A stretch of DNA of 64,000 bases from Ectobius pallidus (lineage: Eukaryota > Arthropoda > Insecta > Blattodea > Ectobiidae). Every line of letters starts with the position of its first letter. The first letter of the stretch is position 1. The stretch spans positions 143,927,686 to 143,991,685 of the forward strand of contig CAXKWD010000005.1 in NCBI GenBank assembly GCA_964059195.1, written 5' to 3'. The notes below the pieces were generated by a model, which was given only the letters and a program-made list of their open reading frames with translations, ran no database searches and was not told the DNA's origin. The position numbers were made by a program, and so were the translations under genes. Of this stretch, positions 57,637 through 64,000 are shown piece after piece.

Positions 57637-59898
57637 AACGGTGTAATGATTCAGGTTCTCGCAGTTACAGTTGAAAGTACAATGAAAATAACCACCTACC
57701 TCATCATAAGAGATGTTTGAAATGTACTCCTCTTGCATCCACAGAACTCTGGTACCTTTTTAAGAAATTTTCTTTCACGCGCATAAGTTCAGCTTCCGAG
57801 ACAGAGTTATTTTTTGTTGTGATATTGTATATAAGTTCTTCTAACAGACAGTATGCGACTATTATTTATGGGGGAACTTGAAAAATAAAGTGTGTAGGTC
57901 AATTTCCCAAGGACAAAGAAAATGACCAAAATATGACTTTATATGAAAAATAAAAACGGTCCGATTTGGGTAGTAAATGTGCGATTCATGTTTAATTTGT
58001 GTTTTTTGGCGAGAATGGAGGTCAGGATAAAAATATGGCATGTCAGAAACATCCGAACCCTAATAATAACTAACCCTTCTTTTCCGACCAGCTCATTTCC
58101 TCCCTAAAGATGGACGCAGTGCTAGTAGCTCACGAAAGCCCAGAATTACTACATCCATCCACCCGACTGGAAGGCTCTAATCCGTTTTCAAATTCTGGAA
58201 AGTCCCAGGCCATGTGTAAATAAGATTTTACATAATTAAGTAGTTTTCGAAGAAAAATCTACCTATTGCAATGGATACCATGTCATGATTTTCGAAAAAT
58301 TATTTCATATCTTTACGTTTCATGCTTCCTTAAGTACGAAACCACCGCCCGTTCGAAAAAAAATTGTGATATTTATATATATATATTTATATTTTTACAC
58401 GCTAGCGGCCGTAATTTTGAAGATATTTCAACCAAATTTTATTATGTTATTTCTAGGCCCAATAGTTCTAACAAGTTCGTTAATGAGCAAAATTGGCCCA
58501 AGGGGGTGGTCGGGGGAGGGGGTTGAAATTTTAAAACATTTATATCTCGGACCCTATGAAGTATAGAGGGAAACTTTGTTTGAATAAATTAGAGTACTCC
58601 CTATGGAATTTGCAGTGATACCAACGATTCGGGGTTTTGGGGGTACGAGTGGGGGTGGCGGAGGGGGGGATGGAAATTCGAAATTTTTGAAACTACGTCT
58701 TGTGGGGTATCGTTGAAAAGCTCTTGATGAGTACTCTACAAATCAATAACTAGTTTCCTGATAGTTCTCATATAAGGCGAGATTTGAATGTTTGAAAAAG
58801 TGCTCTTTCCTCTTTTTTGGAGTTATTATTGCGGGTTTGTCATGCAAAGGCTAAAGAAGAAGAGTGCTACGCATTGACAGTAAATTAAACCAAAAGCACT
58901 TCGAAATCTACCTCAGCCTGTAGGCTTGCCTAAAGGGATTTTTTTGAAATTTGAACGTCTTAGATTATCAGCGTCCTGCTCCCCTTTAATAGGCTCTAGA
59001 AGTACTTTTTTACTTCCTCTACCCGTAACATATTTACCGTAACATAGGAGAGGAAGATTTCTAGCCCAAATTTCGAATCACGTTTTTAATATAAATACAC
59101 GTTTTGATGTTACCTGAATCCAAAAATGCTATTTTTCAGAAATATGTCTGTGTGTGTCTGTGAACAGCCAAGCTCTAGAACGAAAAATCATATGAAAACA
59201 ACATTTTGTATTTGACTTAGGTATCTTTAGGGGATGTGACACTCTTACCCCCAATGCCACTTTTTATAAAGAAAATTTCATTTTTCGCCATTTTTCGAAA
59301 ACGTCTCTTACGATTATCTTTAAATTTTATTCTTGGGGTGCTTATTCTAAGAGCTAATCCTTTTTTTTTAACTTTTTTTGCATAAATTCTCTGAAGAGTA
59401 GTTATAAGCCACCCATTGTTTATAGAAACGCAGTCTTACCTCGTGAAGAATAAAGTTTGGCATCAGGTTGAAATAACTGTATCCGTGCTCTTTGCAATAC
59501 GGCCTCTTCTTCTATATCAGAGTGTGAAGTGAGAAAGCTGTATTGCCTATGCTTAGAGTAAAGAAAGTTACGTGAGTGCATTAATCAAATTTTATTTGGG
59601 TTGTGTATCCTTCGGGGATGTGATGTGGTAACGGCATTCTCTTCATTTTTAAAACCAATTTACATGAAGAGAATGTCATTAAAAATATATTATACTAAGA
59701 GGCAAAACTTTTATTTGGGCAGAGTGTGTAACTGTTCTTCCGTTATAGCACTCAATTCTGAGAAAGACAACCTATGCATTGACTCTGGCATTGTTGTTGC
59801 TCTTAACTTATGCCCTTTTAAATTTATCTCATTGTCTTATATTGTATTAGATAAAATACTATGGGTAGAGAGGCAGATAACCTCTGTCTTCCATGATA
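57637..59898. other. Intergenic or intronic stretch between the two minus-strand ORFs
   Basis: AT-rich sequence with a few G-rich runs (about 58500-58525 and 58640-58675). Short ORFs are present on the plus strand, but their composition is like random sequence. I see no tRNA, transposase or recognisable exon. If the two ORFs are one gene, this would be part of an intron of about 3.7 kb. Confidence 0.5.
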
Positions 59899-60725
59899 CG
59901 AGGTTAGATGAAATATAAACGAGACTATTTTTCATTTATTTTTGTTTGCAATAAACACAAAATTAAGTGTTTTTCATTTTTGTATAGAATTTCCTGCTTT
60001 GGAAATGCATTTTTTCCGAGCAAATCTGTAGCTTTTTAATTAAAAAAAAAAGAGTTGGTTGTGTCATTAGCCAATTGCGTACGAATTGCTCCATCCCATC
60101 AACGTTGTCGAATTGCTGGCCATCCTCAGCTTCTTGGACTGGACCAAAAAGGATGAAAATCGCAAGCTAATAAATCAGGACACTAAGAAGGTTGTTAAAC
60201 TATTTTCTCCATTTTGGTACGTGTGACAGCTGTTGCATTGTCATGAAGAAGGATCTCTTCTTCTACCGGTTAGTCACGTCTTTTAGCCTCATTGAAAACC
60301 TCGCAGTAGTACGCCGCATTGATTGCGCAACGATATTGTACAAAATCAACGTTTAAAATGCTCTCCCTCCCCCCCCCCCCCCAAAAAACAGTCAAAAGCC
60401 TTCTGAATGCCCAGACTTGGCTTTCATAGGGAACTCCACGACTTCTCACAAACGCCTTGTGCCAAGTGAAAACACGCGACGTTGACAGAGTTTGTTCCCT
60501 AAACTGTGCCAACAGTTTGCGCAAAATGTTGCGCTTTCATTTAGCGAGATAATGCATTGCGCAACGGAAGGTTGCATTTTTTTCTGATATATCCTTGCTG
60601 TATTGCAATCTCACAAGGGCGTCTGATCGTTCTCTCCCCCCCCCTTCAACATGCCATAAAGTAGCAGCTTCCTTAGCTGAAAATTATGCCCTAAAATAGT
60701 CTCGTTTATATTTGGTCCACCCTCG
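59899..60725 (-). mobile_element. Inactive mariner transposon, 827 bp
   Basis: The ends are inverted repeats. The left end at 59899 and the right end at 60725 share AAATATAAACGAGACTATTTT, with CGAGG at the tips. A TA precedes the left tip and a mutated TT follows the right one. On the minus strand the interior keeps mariner transposase pieces: an N-terminal WH-type segment (FREQTLSTSRVFTWH), then VFWG...SILNVDFV...INAAYYCE, HDNA and a degraded CPDLLACDFH block corresponding to the usual SPDLAPSDFH. Stops, frameshifts and a C14 run around 60368-60382 make it dead. It is also shorter than the usual 1.3 kb. It sits between the two coding ORFs. Confidence 0.85.
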
Positions 60726-60878
60726 TTGCAAATAAATTGTAATGCCAGATCCAAGAAATTTTAATGTATTCTTCTGCACTCTGCTTGATTTATTACTCTC
60801 CCTATGTTTTGATCATAAGCGCGGTATTTCACAGGTTTCAAGGGAACATTATAATCTTGAGTTGCCATTTATGTCATA

Positions 60879-61236
60879 GATTTCATGAACAATCCGAAAT
60901 TTTATTAGTATAAGAACATGTACAAACTGATAAGTCCGCTATTTTCTGTTGATGTTATATAGATTTTGAAAAGTTTGATCAATTTAAATTGCCACAATAC
61001 TTTTGCAATGAATGAAATTGTGCTCTTTGCTGTCATTGAAATCAATGAAAGCCCTGCGGATTTCATGAAGAAGCCACAATTTTATAGTATAAGAACATGT
61101 CCAAACTTATAAGTCCGCTATTTTCTGTTGATGTTATATAGATTTTGAAAAGTTTGATCAATTTAAATTGCCACAATACTTTTGCAATGAATGAAATTGT
61201 GCTCTTTACTGTCATTGAAATCAATGAAAGCCCTGC
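60879..61236. repeat. Direct tandem duplication, about 180 bp, two copies
   Basis: Copy 1 starts at 60879 (GATTTCATGAAC) and copy 2 at 61059 (GATTTCATGAAG). They are nearly identical except at their left ends. Copy 2 runs straight into the decayed coding fragment at 61236. On the minus strand each copy contains a stretch (around 61000-61057 and 61180-61235) that aligns loosely with bases coding ETSKDSKESS...SIGKN in the downstream exon. The duplicated unit may therefore itself be old coding sequence. Confidence 0.85.
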
Positions 61237-61345
61237 TGCTTACGAACTTTCTGCTGCCAGTATTTCATTGCTGCTGCTTATATTTGGGCTTGTGCAAGCC
61301 TTCAGGTGCCAGCGTTTGTTTGGCACTTAATGCAGCCTGTGTTTG
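61236..61345 (-). pseudogene. Decayed fragment homologous to the exon at 55749-57617
   Basis: Directly 3' of the repeat-protein stop codon, two blocks match the downstream exon at DNA level in the same order and orientation. 61241-61259 is identical to 56311-56329 (TACGAACTTTCTGCTGCCA), and 61300-61327 closely matches 56393-56420 (…GTTTGTTTGGCACT). On the minus strand the second block still reads SAKQTLAPEG against SAKQTLTPES in the intact exon. The spacer is shorter here, and the frame runs into stops. This is non-functional coding debris, or the remnant of a former C-terminal part of the upstream gene. Confidence 0.7.
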
Positions 61346-61354
61346 TTTGACGCT

Positions 61355-64000
61355 TCACCGGTTTGTTTCGCGAAGCCTGCTAGCTGTACTGCTAGCCTCA
61401 TTTAGTTGTTCGAAGTTTCGCGTGGTTTGCACCACATTCTGAGACAGTTCTGGAGTGCTGTCCATGAAGTCTAGATTTTCAGCTCTGTACTTGAATTGCA
61501 GTCTTTCTGGCTGGTTGGGGATTCCGGAAGGATTAACCTCGTAGTAGCGAAGTTTAACAGGGAATTCTGTAGCGAATACTACCAGGCGATCTTCTAGGGA
61601 CAAGTCTTTCAGTTTGGCCAAGTTTATCTCGGACGAGGACAGTCGACGTACGTTTGCTTGTGGTAGCTTGATGCCAAGCGTTTCTTCTACTTGAGAGCTG
61701 TACTCTCCAGTTGATTTTGGTGCCTCTTCAGGAGGCGGTGTCAGTTTTGCTGATGGAGGTCTGTGTTCCTCAAGTGGTGTCGGTGGTTTGTCAGGCATTC
61801 TCTGATGCAGATTGGGGGTCAAGTTGATGGACTGAGAGGGTCGATGCAAGTCGTCCCTTGCACTCTGTTCCGGCTTCGGTTCTTCTGACGGAGGAGATAG
61901 CAAGCGGAGGGGAGGCAGCAAGCGGAGGGTTTGTGCGGGAGGATCCCTTGCATCATAAGCGAATTCCCTGAAATCTCTGATCAACTTGCTGACGTAGAGG
62001 AAGGTTTCTGGGAAGTACGTTCTACTTCTGGCGATCCTCTCACTGATTAGTTTAGCGACGTGTTCTCGCAGTGTGGGTCTCTTCTCAAACAGTCTGAAGC
62101 TGTGTCTAGTCAATGCTACACTCTTCTCAGAGTGCGCTTCTACAGGAACTGGAAGGTTCGTTGTTGGTTTCATTAGTTTCTCATATCTGTTTCCTACTTC
62201 CTTTACTTCTGGTTTCTCTTCTTCCGGCTGATCGGCGGTTGCAGGATTGTTTTGCGCATGCGTACTATGCGTGTTGAGTGTCGTATCCGTGAGGTCAAAG
62301 ACGTTATTTGTGCCTTTCATGTCACTTTGCTTATTTTTCTGATACATTGCAAGCAATGTGTGGGACGCTTGTATTTGCTCCTTGTAGGCTGTTTTCTGTT
62401 CCTCCACTTTTTTCACATGCTGTAACTGATGAAAACTTGGGCGACGAAGCACCTTAGAGTCGTCGTATTTCATGAGGGTAGGCGGTGGATAACTTAGAGG
62501 CTGGGCGCCCATATTGGGTTGAGGCTTGAAGAATTGGAGTCTCGTGAGGATTCCGTCGAGTATGGGTTCTTGGGGACTGTACGCTCTGCTAACTTTATCA
62601 CCATCCATTTTCACAGGGTCACTATGATGTGGATCGTACTTCTTCATGACGTCTTGGGACTCGAAAACCTCAGTTGCAGTCTTTTGTTCCTCAGGCTTCT
62701 TGGATTCCTCCAGTGTCTCATTCGAATGCCTGGGTTCTGATTTGGATAAGCGTTTGGAGGAAGTGTACAAGATGCGAATTTTGTCACTATCAGTTTTCAC
62801 TGAGTTATCATGATTTGGACTGTACTTTGCCATTGCATCTTGGGAGTTTGAAACCTGAATAAATCTCTTTTGTTCCCTTGGTTTTGTGGATTGGTCCAAT
62901 GTCTCGTTGGAAGGCCAGGGTTCTGATTCGGATAAGCTTTTGGATAGACTGTACATGCCACGAATTTTGTCATCATCCCTTTTCACAAGATTATTGTGAT
63001 ATGGATTGTACTTCCCTGCGGCGTCTTGGGACTTGAAAACCTCAATTTCACTCTTTTGTTCTCTTGGATTTGTGGATTGGTCCAGTGTCTCGTAGGAAGG
63101 CCAGGGTTCTGTTCTGGATGAGCGTTTGGAGAGACGAATTTTGTTATCATCCCTTTTCACTAGATTATTGTGGTATGGATTGTACTTTTCTGCGGCGTCT
63201 TGGGACTTGAAAACCTCAATTTCACTCTTTTGTTCCCCAGGTTTCGTGGATTGGTTCAATGTCTCGTAGGAAGGCCAAGGTTCTGATTCGGATAAGCTTT
63301 TGGATAGACTGTACATGCCACGAATTTTGTCATCATCCCTTTTCACAAGATTATTGTGATATGGATTGTACTTCCCTGCGGCGTCTTGGGACTTGAAAAC
63401 CTCAATTTCACTCTTTTGTTCTCTTGGATTTGTGGATTGGTCCAGTGTCTCGTAGGAAGGCCAGGGTTCTGTTCTGGATGAGCGTTTGGAAAGATGAATT
63501 TTATTATCATCCCTTTTCACTAGATTATTGTGGTATGGATTGTACTTTTCTGCGGCGTCTTGGGACTTGAAAACCTCAATTTCACTCTTTTGTTCCCCAG
63601 GTTTCGTGGATTGGTTCAATGTCTCGTAGGAAGGCAAAGGTTCTGATTCGGATAAGCTTTTGGATAGACTGTACATGCCACGAATTTTGTCATCATCCCT
63701 TTTCACAAGATTATTGTGATATGGATTGTACTTCCCTGCGGCGTCTTGGGACTTGAAAACCTCAATTTCACTCTTTTGTTCTCTTGGATTTGTGGATTGG
63801 TCCAGTGTCTCGTAGGAAGGCCAGGGTTCTGTTCTGGATGAGCGTTTGGAGAGATGAATTTTATTATCATCCCTTTTCACTAGATTATTGTGGTATGGAT
63901 TGTACTTTTCTGCGGCGTCTTGGGACTTGAAAACCTCAATTTCACTCTTTTGTTCCCCAGGTTTCGTGGATTGGTTCAATGTCTCGTAGGAAGGCCAAGG
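61355..64000 (-). CDS. Large exon or ORF of an unrecognised tandem-repeat protein, 5' partial
   Basis: An open frame of 881 codons runs from the window edge to a TGA at 61355-61357, so the 5' end is missing. Residues about 10-479 are eight tandem units of 58-62 residues, with recurring motifs EIEVFKSQDA, KYNPYHNNLVKRDD and PSYETL. The rest is not repetitive. Residues about 640-700 are charged and probably helical, with many Arg and Phe (around REHVAKLISERIARSR). A Pro-rich linker follows (about 705-775). A more globular-looking segment holds EDRLVVFATEFPVKLRYYEV. No signal peptide or membrane segment is visible. Codon positions look constrained, and the region is richer in GC than its flanks. 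I do not recognise the family and assign no function. A donor-like CCG/GTGAAG overlaps the stop, so the last visible codons might be spliced rather than terminal. The stretch just past the stop is related to the exon at 55749-57617, so the two may be paralogs or parts of one gene. Confidence 0.8.
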   Translation of the reverse strand, partial: PWPSYETLNQSTKPGEQKSEIEVFKSQDAAEKYNPYHNNLVKRDDNKIHLSKRSSRTEPWPSYETLDQSTNPREQKSEIEVFKSQDAAGKYNPYHNNLVKRDDDKIRGMYSLSKSLSESEPLPSYETLNQSTKPGEQKSEIEVFKSQDAAEKYNPYHNNLVKRDDNKIHLSKRSSRTEPWPSYETLDQSTNPREQKSEIEVFKSQDAAGKYNPYHNNLVKRDDDKIRGMYSLSKSLSESEPWPSYETLNQSTKPGEQKSEIEVFKSQDAAEKYNPYHNNLVKRDDNKIRLSKRSSRTEPWPSYETLDQSTNPREQKSEIEVFKSQDAAGKYNPYHNNLVKRDDDKIRGMYSLSKSLSESEPWPSNETLDQSTKPREQKRFIQVSNSQDAMAKYSPNHDNSVKTDSDKIRILYTSSKRLSKSEPRHSNETLEESKKPEEQKTATEVFESQDVMKKYDPHHSDPVKMDGDKVSRAYSPQEPILDGILTRLQFFKPQPNMGAQPLSYPPPTLMKYDDSKVLRRPSFHQLQHVKKVEEQKTAYKEQIQASHTLLAMYQKNKQSDMKGTNNVFDLTDTTLNTHSTHAQNNPATADQPEEEKPEVKEVGNRYEKLMKPTTNLPVPVEAHSEKSVALTRHSFRLFEKRPTLREHVAKLISERIARSRTYFPETFLYVSKLIRDFREFAYDARDPPAQTLRLLPPLRLLSPPSEEPKPEQSARDDLHRPSQSINLTPNLHQRMPDKPPTPLEEHRPPSAKLTPPPEEAPKSTGEYSSQVEETLGIKLPQANVRRLSSSEINLAKLKDLSLEDRLVVFATEFPVKLRYYEVNPSGIPNQPERLQFKYRAENLDFMDSTPELSQNVVQTTRNFEQLNEASSTASRLRETNR
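62564..63973 (-). repeat. Coding tandem repeat, eight units, with a 360-bp higher-order repeat
   Basis: Within the repeat-protein ORF, six units alternate as type A (58 residues) and type B (62 residues). Three A+B pairs give an exact 360-bp period (63973 down to 62894). The A+B copies differ at only a few bases each, for example at 63636 and around 63490-63500. Units 7 (62893-62708) and 8 (62707-62564) are clearly diverged and mark the old end of the array. Type B carries an extra GMYSLSKS-like segment where type A has LSKRSS. The array continues past the window edge. Confidence 0.93.

Noticed and set aside
62519..62862. Plus-strand ORFs opposite the repeat-protein exon
   Set aside because: Shadows of the minus-strand coding sequence.
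62564..64000. CRISPR-like array or non-coding satellite
   Set aside because: The periodic repeats keep one open reading frame throughout, units are contiguous with no unique spacers, and the context is eukaryotic.

Overview
The window looks like nuclear DNA from an animal, most likely an insect. It is strongly AT-rich, and nearly all of it is non-coding sequence packed with decayed mobile elements: mariner transposons, tRNA-derived SINEs, 5'-truncated LINEs, foldback/MITE-like elements and Helitron-type ends. There are no bacterial-style operons. From memory of similar repeats (LINE tails rich in TAAG, many AGGCCTA words, these SINE tails) I would guess a cockroach or termite (Blattodea). That is an inference and was not checked by any search.

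Positions 1-54,900 contain no protein-coding gene that I can support. They hold at least three mariner remnants, about six kinds of tRNA-derived retroposon, and LINE 3' ends with visible target-site duplications. They also hold several hairpin-forming inverted-repeat elements, a probable non-autonomous Helitron nested inside another repeat, and many microsatellites. Two structures stand out. One is a mariner whose 3' part exists as two opposed arms. The other is a tRNA-like sequence sitting in the loop of a long hairpin.

Positions 55,749-64,000 hold the only convincing coding sequence, all on the minus strand and less AT-rich than its surroundings. The upstream ORF (61,355 to beyond 64,000) carries eight copies of a repeat of about 60 residues, six of them organised as a 120-residue (360-bp) higher-order repeat that looks recently amplified. 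The downstream ORF (55,749-57,617) is a basic, Ser/Lys/Pro-rich exon with no start codon near its 5' end and a plausible splice acceptor. I recognise neither protein. Between them lie a decayed stretch homologous at DNA level to the downstream exon, a 180-bp tandem duplication that may derive from the same coding sequence, and a dead mariner. The simplest reading is a local family of related, fast-evolving genes, or one multi-exon gene with internally duplicated exons. The sequence alone does not decide between these.
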